Shown: in pieces, positions 1 through 12,900 of the stretch
How the letters are laid out: each line of letters opens with the position of its first letter
Position numbering within the stretch: position 1 is the first letter of the stretch
Assembly (NCBI GenBank): GCA_019614645.1
Contig: JABWDB010000012.1
Coordinates: 4,898,001 to 4,962,000 of the forward strand
Origin: Stratiolaelaps scimitus
Taxonomy: Eukaryota; Arthropoda; Arachnida; Mesostigmata; Laelapidae
Reading direction: 5' to 3'
DNA length: 64,000 nt
Program-made: the position numbers and the translations under genes
The notes under the pieces: model-generated
What the model saw: the letters and a program-made list of their open reading frames with translations, nothing else
Told to the model about the DNA's origin: nothing
Database searches by the model: none

Positions 1-480
1 CCAGCCACGAGCGAGCCGTGAACCGCTGCGGCCACTGGCCTTCGAAAGCTGTCTCATGTCCAACGCTACCTCATAAAGACGGTAGACCGTGGGTTGGCCG
101 TACTTTATGGACCGCCTCTATCCAGAGGCCGGGATTTGCGATTGTAGCGGCCGAGACTACAGACCCTCGCGCCTCAGGTCTCTGTGTAGCGTCGCTCGTT
201 CCCTGCGGGGTCGACTGACCGAATCTCGAGGTGTGGCGTCCGTCTCACATTTTAGCATCATGCGTGTGGCACTCGCTGCCGCAGGGTCACGAAGGTCTTT
301 CGCATGCCTGGCCAAAGCAGGCCTCCTTTCTTTGTGCGATCGTCGAGGAACCCTGCCGGCCCGATCGGTCCTAACGGTGGCGGTGGCAGGACAAGCCGTT
401 AGCGTGTCGAAGGCCGACGGCCACCGTCGATGCTGCTGCTGCTGCCGCCTCCGCCGCCGCCACCGTCTAACAAGGCCACA
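1..480. other. GC-rich block with CTG/CCG triplet tract
   Basis: GC-rich DNA ending in a short impure triplet tract (GCTGCTGCTGCTGCC followed by GCCGCC) near 430-465. Open frames overlap on the plus strand but begin with non-ATG codons and resemble no known protein. No gene is called. Confidence 0.4.
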
Positions 481-2900
481 ACATCACGTAAACGGCTAGA
501 GGCTGGCGTATACCCCTGTGTATCTATTTATCTCATTTATATTCGTTAGCTAGCGGAAGTATTATAGTGGCTAGTAGATTAAGCAGATTTCACTCGAAGA
601 AGAAATGGTAACTAGCGAAGCGGTAACTAGCGAATGAGGAATAGCCAAAGAGCGGAGAGCCCCGAGTCTCCCGCGTTAGCGGCAGCACGATTCGCGAAAG
701 AAAATGACCACAGCGATATACATATATATATATATATATATATATCACCCGTATCTAGAGCTACTACGATGACTAACGTTGCCTCGGTTACGTTAGCATA
801 GTGCTACATTATATGAATATTAGCTTTGCTAGCTGGCTAGTATGATATAGCCTCTGTTCATCGCTATCGCACCGCGCAGTGTAATGTATCGGGCGCATTC
901 GTACGTATGATAATGAGGCATGCTTTTATAATACTATCGACCGTACAGTTCCCTTCAGCGTAGCGACAGCATGTTTCGGACCTAAATGCATTCACACTTG
1001 CATCCAGTGTCGACGAGGCAGGGCGACGCGCGGACGTTAGCCGAGGGAGGTATAGCACAACGTCGGGATGACGTGGCAGTTTTTAGACGAGTGTATCTGA
1101 GCCTGGGAAGGCCGGAACGAGCTCACATTGCCAGCCAGTTTCGCGGCAGGTAGACATTGGGCCAACGAAGCAGCTGTATAGATTGTCGCTTGTAGGGGAT
1201 TTGAACAACGATTTCGACTCTGTGGCTGGCCGAGGGAAACGGGACGAGTATGATGTCACGGGATGGACGATGGCATTGCTTCAATATCCAGCCGCAGTGA
1301 CAGGGTCGATGCAAGTCTAGCGGTCAGCCATCGCCCGCTGATGGCGGGTCGGTGAGCTGTGGAAACTCCGCTATGCAACAAACCGATAGGAAATCTGTGC
1401 CACGTAGAACAGAATAGATATGCTGGCGCCGATACTGCCGGCAGCTGCCCACTGTTGGGGGAGGGGGATTTCCTGCGCCATGGGTGGTCCGCTCGCAGCT
1501 AACGTCAGGCAGGCAACGCGGACGTTGTACCGCAAATCTCTAGATAAGGTCCATGCCAGATGACTGCATTGTGTGTTTGCATCGGTCGAAGCAGCAGGGG
1601 TACGATGTTGGCGGACAGACCATTCAGTGCCTGCCACATAAGACAGCGAAATCTCGCAGGTCCGCCACCGTTTCAGAGGGTGATAGTGGGGAGGCATTCG
1701 GCAGTTTGCCTATGGTCGATTGCATTCAGCCCCGATGAAAAGTCCCTCATATTGTTGCGTTGCTCCAGCTAGTTTCCTCAGCACAGAGCTGCTGGAAAGT
1801 GCATTGTTGCCAGCAAACAGTGGAGAATAAGCACCACCCGTGTACAACCATTCCCAGATACCGTAAGCGCCTTGTTCGACGCCCGGCAGGACGCTCTCGT
1901 CTCTGAAAGGCTGTTCCTCGGCCGTTACCAGCCTGCCGTTCCCTGCTCGTTCTCTAGCTACGTGGCAATCCTTATTCGACACGATGTCCCACTGATACGA
2001 ACCTCCATCGAGGGCACCCTCATCGGGAGCGTCTTCGTGGAACTGTCGGCTCCATGGGTTCGACTAAGGTTGAGCCTGAGCCGCTTTCCAGCGTACACTG
2101 GTGGGCAGCGCATACTAACCCTGCAGCTACAGAGAGAGGGAGAGAGAGAGCGACCGAGTGTTCACGCGAGAAGGAAAGGGTACTCCTGGCGCCGCCGCCG
2201 CGGACACAGCCAACGCGCGAGTGTAAATAAACGCTTTGGAAGCAACCGGCCGAAGGGGATAGTGGAAAAAGTGAGGTAAGGGGAAACGAACCCCTATCTA
2301 CATCGGGGTTATCCAGGAAAACAGAGAATAGAACGGTGATACATGCGATGAATTGGTGCGGGTGCGCCTGGCCGACGCAGCCGTCGGAACGCAACGCAAA
2401 CCCAACCGCCTCCTCTCCGCATGCTACAGAGGCACCTGCCAGATCCGACGTCGCCAGTCGAACGAACCGAGCACGCAGATGTGCACAACACACGCAGGCA
2501 TACGTAGCCGTACGCTCAGACACATGGTGCCACCATCCCCGCCGCAGCTCTGACGAACAGGCCTCCCCTTACCAGCAGCACACGCGGCTAGAGTTCCTTC
2601 AGCACCAAACGTAGCAAACCTCCGCTACCCACGACGAAGACCGGACTGGATCTGCCCTGAGAGCCACAGTCTGCTAGCCGAGGGGCAGCGCTATTCTGCC
2701 TTACATATGGAGGTACACTGCCTCTACGGGGGGCGTACAATTGCAAGGCATGCTACTGCCGGACGCGTTATTAAGCCCGTCTATCTATCTGCCAGCCTGC
2801 CATCTCCCTTCGCCCGCAAACCGCCTTGAGCCAGGGATACTGCTTTGTCGAGGCTGAATGTTTCAATGGATCCTAGAGGATGTGTTGTAGCGGCCGAGAA
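481..2900. other. Non-coding intronic stretch, no gene seen
   Basis: An AT-rich segment with a TA array at about 716-746 is followed by more GC-balanced DNA. A short GA tract lies near 2129-2151. A 167-codon minus-strand frame (2020-2523) has a mixed composition and matches nothing I know. I see no recognisable gene. Confidence 0.5.
716..746. repeat. TA dinucleotide microsatellite
   Basis: A near-perfect alternating TA run with one C interruption near its left end. Confidence 0.9.
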
Positions 2901-5900
2901 GCGGTCCAGACAGAGGCAAAGCGGACAGGGATCGGCTGGCTGAACGGGCCGCCCCGCTGTGGACCGGAGCCCCTGTGAGCTCCCAAAGGGCCAAAGGGTT
3001 GATGATGGCTAGATGGTTAGACAGCGCCAACGGTGAGAGGCGGCGCTAGAAGATGCCCCATCCGCCATCCACTAGAGACCGCCATAGACGGAGTGGGCGT
3101 TTAGGCATTTAGGGAGGCGGCGTAGTCTTCGCATAGCCAGCGGGCTATGTTCCAGCAGAACAGCAGCTACGTTCAGCGACTGATCCTCGATAGTTCTGCT
3201 TATGACAGCAGTGGCAAGAGACAGCTAAACCCAGCGAAAAGCGGGGCCAGTGGCGCATTGTTCAATAGGCCGGGCCACGATGGAAGGGTGTCGAACTCCC
3301 ACGGTATCATCACCATGATCATCAATTTTCAAAAATCTTAAGCTGCTAAAGGCCGCTTGAAAGGGCACAGCCGTGGCTGTGAAACTACTCCACGTATGAA
3401 AATCGAGCGGCTTTGCCACCAGACCTTATTGGGATTATATTGCTAGACGACCCCTCGTCAGCTGACAGGCGAAAAACAAGCATGCTGTGATCTTGAGCCC
3501 GTTGACGAGGGTACTCATCTCTGCCAATCAATCCTCTGTGAACACATGCTATAAAGAGAACGTACAGAACAGCCGGTGAAAATATGTAAAGGCCATTAGT
3601 CAATCAATTAATGGCAATTAATACGGGGTCGCTCCATCATAAAGTGTCTATGTGGCTGATGCACAGCCAACATTTAAAGTCCACGGTACTGTATTACACG
3701 ATATTATTGTGTGGCTAAAAACAAAATTATATATATATATATAATTAGAGACTCCGTTGGGGGCAGGCAGTCAGACCGAGGCCGTCATGGTCCCTATCCT
3801 CCTTGGTTTGGTGGCTATGCAATAACATCTGTAATAGCAACCAGCACATGTGTGCTATCTGCGTCCACTAGGCACCATCTGAAACCTTTCTTGAGAGGCT
3901 CATGTGTGTTCCTGAACGGCTGAGGTTACTAAGCCCCATTAGATTAAAGGAATAGCAGACAGCATCGGCCCTTTAGGGCGGGCGTTGGCCACGAAACATT
4001 CGAGACAGCCGACATCTATCTAGCTATCTAATATTTAGGAGCATCAGGTGTGATGAAGCCAGAATCACCACATGAGGCTGTTATCGATTGTGCGCGTCGA
4101 TTTCAGCGATTTTCATCTTAAAGGCCGCTAATCACCCCCAGATGAGAGGATCCTCCGCAGTTCATCGTGAACTGATGCCAACAGCAACGACAGAATCATT
4201 CTTACGCGGGCGACCAGAGAAGCGAGGAGAACGCGCATACATTTCAATGGTCACATCATGTAATTCTACTTCACTCAATATAAATATCACGGCTTTCTTT
4301 ACCGCACTCTAAGCCACGCTTACGCAATGATTGGCAGGTGGGTTTGGCGTGAACACCATTTGTTGTGTTCATAGAACAGTGACCGCCATTTCGGATGCTC
4401 CGGCAATGACCTACTTCTTGGATTTCTCTTTAACACCCATTCCAGAACTGGTCATGCCCCTAGGCTGACTCGATAGAACGACCTGATCGATGCATGTTCG
4501 TATGGAGCGAGGGCTTCGCACAGACGGGCGATCAATGAGTCTCGTCTCTCTAACACAGTGGGCACTTCTTCTTCGGCTAGGCATCACCGGTTAGCATCTT
4601 ATAGGGCGTTCTGTTGGGATCGTACCCTTCGTTTGTGTTCCGTATGTGCCATGAAAGCACGAACGGCCATGGGAATAACGGACTCCGAAGTAGCAGCCGA
4701 AAACTCACCGCCCGAACATAATCCCTGATACCGCCACCGGGGTCACGTTCCCTCGTGTCGGTTCCTCTAGTGGCTTTATTGCGGTAGGCGTGCTCCATGC
4801 CGGGGTGGCGGCGCGGAGCCGTTGGATGGCTCTCGCGTTTGATACCAAGCTGAGATCAGCTGAACGACGACGTCCACTCGGCTTCCCTGATCTTGAGTAG
4901 ACTCAGCAGACACGACGGTATGAACTGCATAGATCGAACTTGCTACTTGTCCACTGCTGAAATGGCTTGTGGTGTTGCTTTCAAATAATCGCAACAAGTA
5001 AGGCGGACTCGTTGAGGCGGGGCTCCATATAGGTATATTATACCATTATTCCAAATACGACTGATTCCTGCTCGTAGCTGGCTAGCGCGAAATCAAAAAA
5101 GGATCAACTTCGCCGGATCAGCTGATCATCCTGTCCTCGGGGAGTCCGTTGCCAATAAAGATTTTTGTTTTGTATTATATTGATAGACCTCGGTAGGCCC
5201 GGCGACAGCGTTTATAGCTCAGGCTACTGTTGGACAGTTTTTATGGCTAATGGCCTGCTGCGAGAATGGAGCCTGCTAGTCTTGACGAGAAAGAGACTCA
5301 CTCTGAGTTCGTTCTTACAGACTCCACCTGTTTCCGACGAGTGGGAAACTAGCAGGCTCAAGCCGAGGGTGGTTTCGCCCAAGAAGGTGCATGTATATTT
5401 CATAGAAGATCCCCGAACACTACGTTCTATTAGGACCTCCTGCTCCCTTTGGGACAATCCTGCGGCAAATACCGCATCTGCTTCAACTGTACACTCCCGG
5501 TAGAAAAAGTACCCCTTGAAATATAAGCAACGAAGCTGATCCACTGCCTGTGTAGTCCGTGTGTGCATGCGTGTGTATCATAGTTTTGCGAAAAACAGAA
5601 AGGGCCTGAACATTAAGTTCGAGACAAAACTCGACGGCATCCAATACACGCCCAATACGTCATCCGGATAGAGTCTTTCAAGGCTTCCCTTGCCACTGCC
5701 AACCACCATTCCACAACGATATCCATAGTTGTGTTCAACATTCAGTAAAAACGTTACAAAACTATGACTATATCTAGATTTTCCTAATAAATAGCACGTA
5801 TTCATAGCATGCGTTTCTTTGCCGTCGAGTTGTTGAGTGCAGCTCTCATGCGGTCCCGAGATTACTCTCATTCAATTCGCGAGTCGGACATCACACAACA
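2901..5900. other. Non-coding intronic stretch, no gene seen
   Basis: Mostly AT-balanced DNA with a short TA run near 3728-3744. Overlapping frames of 112 codons (plus, 5165-5503) and 114 codons (minus, 5224-5568) cover the same DNA and neither resembles a known family. They are most likely chance frames. Confidence 0.5.
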
Positions 5901-7060
5901 TGCGGCCACAGCGTAAATGCGATGCGGTACAAGTGCCGGTCATCGTGTCAATCGAATTCGACTATCAGAACCTTCAGAGGCTGTCGTCACCTCAGCCATT
6001 CTTGCTGCTGCTGCTGCTGCTGGTGCCGCTGCCGTCGCCGGCTCTGCTCTCCGATACCGAGGGGCTGCTGCCCTTCCGTCGAGTCGCAAGCGCTTCGAGA
6101 TTTTTTATTTAGGCGCTTTCGAAAGGTTCCAATCCTGCTGGTGGGGAGGGAGTCAGAAACCGCTGAGAGCCGCCAAAGAACTTTCCTTTTCCTCGGTGTC
6201 CAAACCTCGATCCACCTTTAGTTAGCCGGCGAGGCCCCGAGGGCCGAACACGAAGAGCGGGCTCGCGGACACGAATTGCGGGGCTTGCGGCCGTGATGGG
6301 GCTATCCGAGGAACGCCGGCTAGAGACTAACAGGGTCAGCGAGTGCGCGCGAGTTCCCGAACAGAAAGGACCCAGGCCGATGGACGCAGCAGCACGGGGG
6401 GACGCCAGGACGCGCCAGTGTTCGAAAGTGGCGGAGGAAGGTTAGGCACACTGAGGGGAGCAGGGCCCGAGGCACGGCCACGACCGGATGCGATCGGTAC
6501 CGCAGTTGCCGTCCGAGGGCTGGCCGGTTCGGTTGCCGGCAGACTCCGACAGATCGGGACCGTCGCTGTCGCCGGCCGCAATTTCAAATCAATTCGGACA
6601 ACGATTTGAACCAGTCGGCGGACCGTGGCCACAACACACAACTTCTCTCTTCTCACTATTCCTGTCTATCTCTCTCATCTCTCTCTCGAGCGCTCTCTCC
6701 ATTTTGGTTCATCCTCTCGTAACGGGCAGGGCCGTTACTCCGACATCCCCCGAGTGGCACAACACGAGAACCTACTCGCAAACAGAAGAGGTGAACCGGA
6801 CCAGTCTGCGAGCCGGCCTCTGCGGCTGAGGTTAGCCGAGGGTGAAATCGCGTCCACAGCTGTTCGAGAACTGAGTACACTGGCGTACGTAGTTCGAGCA
6901 GCGAGCCGGGAAAGCGGGCCAGCCGCCGTGAAAGGAAGGCAACAACAACAACGGCGAGCGATGAAGCGCTTGGAGAGCCACCGGTCGAGAAATACCACCG
7001 TGCGTCCAGTCCGCATGAATCCAAGCCCGGCCGCCAACCAGACCATCTCGGCCAGTCGGC
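5901..7060. other. GC-rich intronic block with CTG repeat and CT-rich tract
   Basis: A CTG tract lies at 6003-6022. CT-rich runs lie around 6650-6705. Several frames stay open on both strands at once (for example plus 6625-7200 and minus 6656-7195), which is expected of GC-rich DNA with few stops rather than of coding sequence. It could be a regulatory or promoter-like block. No motif proves this. Confidence 0.35.
6003..6022. repeat. CTG trinucleotide microsatellite
   Basis: About six uninterrupted CTG units, followed by an impure GCTGCC extension. Confidence 0.85.
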
Positions 7061-7534
7061 AAACTGGCCGAAATTCAAAATATCATGATGATAACAACAG
7101 CGCAATGACAGAGCTTGCTTTCCGCAGCTATCATATTTGGAGTGACTCGTTGGTCGCAATCTCATGGATAGCGATATGTGAGCTAACAAAATCATTGTAA
7201 AACCGCACTTTGTTTAATAAACCAATAATAAAGCGTTAACTATGGCTCACTTTGTTTTTGCGCGAATCAAACATCAAGAAGCGAAGCAGCCCAGCAAACG
7301 CCCGAGATTATCTACTGGCCAACTGGTAATGATTAGTGTTAGCCGTGAGTCAGATTCGCTTAGCCTTACTCGTACCGCTCTTCGTGGACGTGTCATCTCG
7401 CACTGATACCTGGCTGAATCATGTACAAGCAGCGCACCGTTCAATCTATATATTTGTCTGACTAAGTGATATATATACACATATATATATACACATACAT
7501 ACATGTATGCGCGTCGAGACTGACGTATTGGACA

Positions 7535-7562
7535 GCGAAGAGGCGAGAAGTCACCTCTTCGC
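7535..7562. repeat. Inverted repeat, 9-bp arms
   Basis: GCGAAGAGG (7535-7543) is complementary to CCTCTTCGC (7554-7562) with a 10-base loop. Arms are perfect. Confidence 0.7.
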
Positions 7563-7833
7563 CAGAAGTAATCTGGCGTCAAGTGGCCACCGCATCACCT
7601 CAACCGAGTGAATCCGGATAGACGACAAGCGAACCGAACGCGGCCATCCACCGCAGTGAATGCCAACTCCTCGGTCGTTTCGACACGCGATCGAACGAAT
7701 AAACATCACAAGCGAGCAGGAGGCGCATATGATCTCGTATAAATACATCTTTCGAGAGCAATATTCCACCTGTTTTCTCCTACCCACCACTAACCGACTC
7801 ACACTGCTGTAGGATGGCCGACGAGATAGGCTG

Positions 7834-7853
7834 TATTATTATTATTATTATTA
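7834..7853. repeat. ATT trinucleotide microsatellite
   Basis: Six ATT units, continuing into a degenerate ATTGTTATTGTATTATC stretch. Confidence 0.85.
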
Positions 7854-8000
7854 TGATTGTTATTGTATTATCGTTTACATAGCGGGGCGCTCGTTTGCAA
7901 ACCATTGCTGCTATATCCCTGCAGGCCTTCTGTCTCTCTCCATGCCCATACGAAATGACAACGAGCAGCGTTCATGCTGCCGACCGCTGACGTCCCCCCG

Positions 8001-9050
8001 GGGCGCGAACGCGGCGGGCCACAAACGCTCAACGCGCGGATATGCTTCGTTCGTAATATGCAGCAACGGAACGTGAGGCGACCAGGTTCGCGTGCCAGCG
8101 AACTATCTTTCTCGAGGTATTACATTTGTTCGCACGCTCTGCCCCGTATATTTCGCAGCCGCGATTATTATTCTCGAAACGGGAGTTTTCCGCCAACCTT
8201 GCCGCTTGTGCCTCTTGGCCAGCTGAGGCGAGCTCGGAAGATACCGACGATCGCTGGTCGACGAGCGGCGCCACTCCCCGTGTAAACAGACGAACAGTCG
8301 AGAAACAGCAAATAAATCGATGGCCGTGTATGGCCGTGTACGTGTGTAAACCACAACGATCTAACCTATCTCTCTTGTGGTCGCTGGCCGGCAAATGAAC
8401 GAATGCATAAAATCGAGAAAATGTCCGCGGGAAAGCGATTGACTCGTGGCGCGGTGGCATATTCGATCTGAAGGGCAAGCGCGGCACACATTGATATGGC
8501 GGCAGGCCTTGATAAGTGCGTGCGATGCTTGTTGGCACGCTGGCTTCGTGACGTCGGAACGAAGCCCGCGGAGTTCGCGAGTGAGTTCGCCGTTGGATGA
8601 GAATCGAGTGTCGATGATGCCTGTGTGGCACTCTGTGCGCCGGTCTTTGCGGATGCCTGCAACAAGCAAGCTGTTGCCGTCAGACGTGTGGCGTTTCGCG
8701 TTGACGCCCCTGCCGCGTCTGCTTATCGCAGTCACCCCTGAGCCTAGTGGTGTTGCTGCCTCCCTGTTGGATACTGCGACAAGCGGCTGGGGCGATCTCA
8801 CCAAGGTTGTGCTCGTCACAGAGCGATCTTTCTGTCCATCCATTCACCGCTACTGTCGGCGACGATTCGAAGACGTTCAGCGGGCCGACTGCGAGGCGTC
8901 GGTTGGGCTAACGGCCGCGAGCGACATCTCGGCTGGGGGGGTCCAGTCGAACGTGTTGAGGAAGAGGGCCAAGCTCCTTGGCCACCTCTCTCTCTCTCTC
9001 TCTTTGGCGGACAAAACAGCAGAGCAAACGTACTACTGACACCTACGCTC
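8001..9050. other. GC-rich intronic block, both strands open
   Basis: A 197-codon plus frame (8446-9039) and minus frames of 160 and 200 codons cover much of this block. None matches a known domain and they exclude each other. A CT array closes the block at about 8986-9003. I leave it as a GC-rich block of unknown role. Confidence 0.35.
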
Positions 9051-9618
9051 AGCACATATATACGCTGGTATGTCGAACTAGAACGAGCGTTCGCACGCTG
9101 GCGATACTGGACTCGAAGTCCCGTGAGCTACATATGGTGCAGGTTGCAGGAGATCCGGTGCATACACATTCACAGGCTGCATAGACACACGTGCAGACAG
9201 AATTGTCTGTGTTGTGTGCAGCCAAACATGACGTGTACATATACAAAGCAGGTGTGTGCATATACTACAGTAACAATCTTCCTGCACCCAGTCCAAGGCA
9301 GATGCAGATAGATCCTTTTTCCTGCTATATGGCTTAGTCAACATTGGAAGGTAACGGGTAGTGTCGCAACAGCATGCTGTTATTGTCGAGGGCGCTTGTA
9401 CGCATGGCTGATTCAACATCTCGAGTGGAATACAGCATTGCAGAAGATTCTTTAAAATCAACTTCATCTGCCTTTTTTTTTGGCATTACCATCAATATGC
9501 ATACGGTTCAAGTGGTGGCAGGTGACCACGCCGCCGCTCGATATGATTGATGGCTAACAATGTCGACAACAACAACAACGGCGGACAGGCGACACTGACC
9601 CGAGACATGTTAAGGAGG

Positions 9619-9662
<44 letters not shown>

Positions 9663-12600
9663 ATTACATGAAGGGTGAGTGCTGCTGTAGAAGACCCACG
9701 ACAGTCCGATAAGGCAAGCGACGGAATCACAAACAACGACTGAGGAAATTGTGGCTTCGTCCGGCCACCACGTCCGAACGCTCGGAATGACCTAGACTGC
9801 AGCTCAAAGCGCTGCCTGGCCTAGAGAGCCGACAGCTCCATCTGGGAGATTTATGGACGACAACCTCATACTACTTGGGCTAAGCAAGGGGCAGGGCAGT
9901 TAAGGCAGCGGAACAAAGGGATCGCGTCTGGCTGCGCGGTCATTCAGTGAGCCGTCCCTCGCGGGGGTAAGCTAAAATAAGAAACAGGTTGGACCGCCTT
10001 TGAAGCTTCGCGGTGCTACGAAAGTCGCTGGTCACGTGGGGCGAGGCGAACCTCACGGCCACTTATACGTCCGTAAAGTGAGTCCGTCTTTGTACTTCGT
10101 GCCAACGTCATCATTCGGTGCGGCATCCAACTTTGTGGGCGCCGACCGTCAAGCTATCTGCCAGCTACAGCTGTCATCGTTGTTGTCGCTGTTGTTGTCG
10201 CCGCTGTTGTTGTTGTCGGAGGAGATGCGAAAAGTAGCGTTTCTCCCTGCGTCAGTCCAACGTCCTAGTCATCAGTGAATCCGACGAATGAGGTATCCAT
10301 CGCGGTATCCGAACCTACAGAGGCGGAACGTGAACGAAGAAGAAAACAGCGAAGAGTTGAATGACAGCGCCGTGAGAGAAAGATGGCCCGGGGGAGCGGT
10401 GCTCGGGTGTGGTCGGCTGCTGGCGGATTGCCTCGCCTTCTGCAAATGACAACATAGCGCACTGCTACAAGCAACATACCACCATCTACTTTGCTACTCG
10501 CTTGCCTAGCCAGCTGGCTAGCTCTCTCTCGTTCGCACTAGCCCGCACACGCCGCCGGCCAGCGAGCTCAGATGAGACAAGAAGCGCTCGGTCCTCCACA
10601 TCCTTTCACTCTTCTTCAACGAGGCCAAACGTTGATTACCAAAGTCCAGTCGGGGGTAGACGATGGGGTCGTAGCGGAGCGGGACCCCGGGGCCGAGTTC
10701 CTCCCTGAGCTGTCGCTTCCCGCAGTTCGCTGGGCTAGTGGAGTTCCGCTGGACGACGTCAGAAAAAGAGACTCAACGCATCAGGGCAAGGAAGGCTGGA
10801 GAAGCCAAAGGCTGGAGTGGCACTGGGTCCTGTGCGGGTCGGGTACGAGGTCGTCTTGGGCAGAATGTGTATATCCACCACGTGACAGTGGTGCCGGTCA
10901 AAACGGGACACAAATTATGAGGAGCGGATGTGGACCTACCGTTCTTTACATCCGCAATGTAATACAGAGCTGAATATACGCATTAAACATAATACCAGTC
11001 TCTTAGGGTCATATCTACGAACGAGTGTAATCATAATTGGTTCACGTCTACCTCACGATATACGCCGCCCGGCTGCGTCTAATAGTGTACCGTTAATGAA
11101 TACTATAGAAATGGAGGTTATGTAAAATCCATATCCCTTACTCTAATTAATATATAAAATTATAGGCGAGATGGATACGTACAACCAACCACATAGTATG
11201 TCGGCGTCCAGCTACAAAGCCGAGCTAAATCCCTAATTGATATAATCGAAGCTTTGTGTGACACTGCAGCTAATTTTGTGAGTTACGATATATTTTCGTT
11301 GGTGACGCGAGAGGGACGCACTTGACGAGTGGGTCAGGGGCCACTCTGAGACTCAGGTTGATTGACGAGAATGAGCTGATATATGGACGCCAATGGGGTG
11401 GCCTCAAAATCCACGTCAGCCTTGGGACCATCCAAGTCTTTGCGCGCAGTTGCATTCAGTTGGCCGCACCCGACTGCACTCGTCTGCGAAGGCTGTCGTT
11501 CGAAATCCGTGGTCCGGATAAGAGGCCCGGACGCACGTAGTTACACAAACCAACCCTCAGAGACGACACCGGTTCTGGCCTTTGGAGAAGGATTCGGCGT
11601 GATGTGGCGTGGGCTTCTAGTACTCGTGTGTGGCGGGCGAATGAAGGCACTGCGATGGTACAGAAGACCCAATTGGGCGGAAGGTTGTCGACATTGACCC
11701 CAGCAGCAGCACTCGACAGGCAGAAAGGGGCATTCGGTGGTAACGAGGAAAATCGGTCGGCTGTGTGAGATCTGGGCGATCGCTGCGTCAGTCGTGAGTC
11801 GCTCGTTCGGCGCCTTTCGTCCCGCTGGGTTACAAGAGCTCCGAGTTGAACTCCTCCCTCTGGGGGGTAACTTACTGCGAGGATCAACGGAGCCTCACTG
11901 ATGATGGTGCCTGTGGCGGTTTCTGTGAAGGCAAGGCAAGGCGACGCGACCTTCCTCCTCCTCCTCCTTTCAGTGTTTGATGACTAGGTTGCAACCTTAA
12001 CAGCAGTCCACAGGCAGCTGTCGTCTATGCTGGAAGGACCGAGAGACCTCTGTGGGAGAGTAGTACGAAGCGTCGCGTGGGGCTTGCAGCCAGCCGGGTC
12101 GGAGTTCGGCGGTCGGGCGGGAAATGGGGCCACCAGGCATTATCTACGGATGGCCCCCACAGGAATTCTAACGTACGCTGTGAAGGGACCGACGTGGAAG
12201 GCCTGCATTCGGCGGCTGCATTGCCCACTATCCACGCCTCTGCCCACTAGTTCCCTACCTACTTACAGTAGTCTCCACCATCGACGATGCTTCCATGGAC
12301 GAACTCGGCTGGCAGCCTGCAGACATCTGACCTGTCCACAAATCCACCTGCTGCCATAGTTAGTCTAACACTGTGATATCATGCCGAAACCCACGACCCC
12401 TTCGAAGATGAAGAGTTACGACCGATCCTGCTACGCTGCTATACTCTGTGTCCGCTACCATCGCAGTAAGATTTTGTCAGGCACGTACTCACAGGCTCAT
12501 AGGCGATGCTGTAGCCGACGATTTCGTGGGCAGGCCAAACGACAGACGTGCACCCCTTCTCTCAGCAGCAGCAACGAACGTGGAACACTCTCCAATGCAA

Positions 12601-12900
12601 CGTCATCCAATTCCAGGAATTCGTTTTCCGAGCCAAATAAATAGGCCCGAACAGATATAGACAAACAGCTGACGCGCAATCTCAACACTCATTAAGATAT
12701 TCTGTAGTGAGGTACGGTAGAGATCACGGTTATCAACGAACTAATTAATTCTTTCGTTACCCGTCACTCAATCCACGAAGCGACAAGATGAGATGTCTGA
12801 CGTCGAAAATAGTTTGACGACGATATCATTTGGAGTCCTCACAGAGCTGCAGCTATTATATAATACATTGACTCTGTTCCCCGTTCCCGAGTTCCTTTCC
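9051..12900. other. Intronic stretch, no gene seen
   Basis: It contains a pure GA array at 9622-9658, a GTT/GTC-rich triplet tract near 10174-10217, and an AT-rich segment from about 10960 to 11270. Frames of 100-144 codons overlap on opposite strands. None is recognisable. Confidence 0.5.
9622..9658. repeat. GA dinucleotide microsatellite
   Basis: About 18 uninterrupted AG units, the longest pure GA array in the window. Confidence 0.9.

Larger units (their letters stand above)
7061..8000. other. AT-rich intronic stretch with TA/CA and ATT arrays
   Basis: TA/CA compound repeats lie near 7470-7505 and an ATT array at 7834-7853. A 9-bp hairpin is at 7535-7562. No gene is seen. Confidence 0.5.

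Noticed and set aside
8446..9039. 197-codon plus-strand frame
   Set aside because: Non-ATG start, conflicting minus-strand frames of similar length, no recognised motif.
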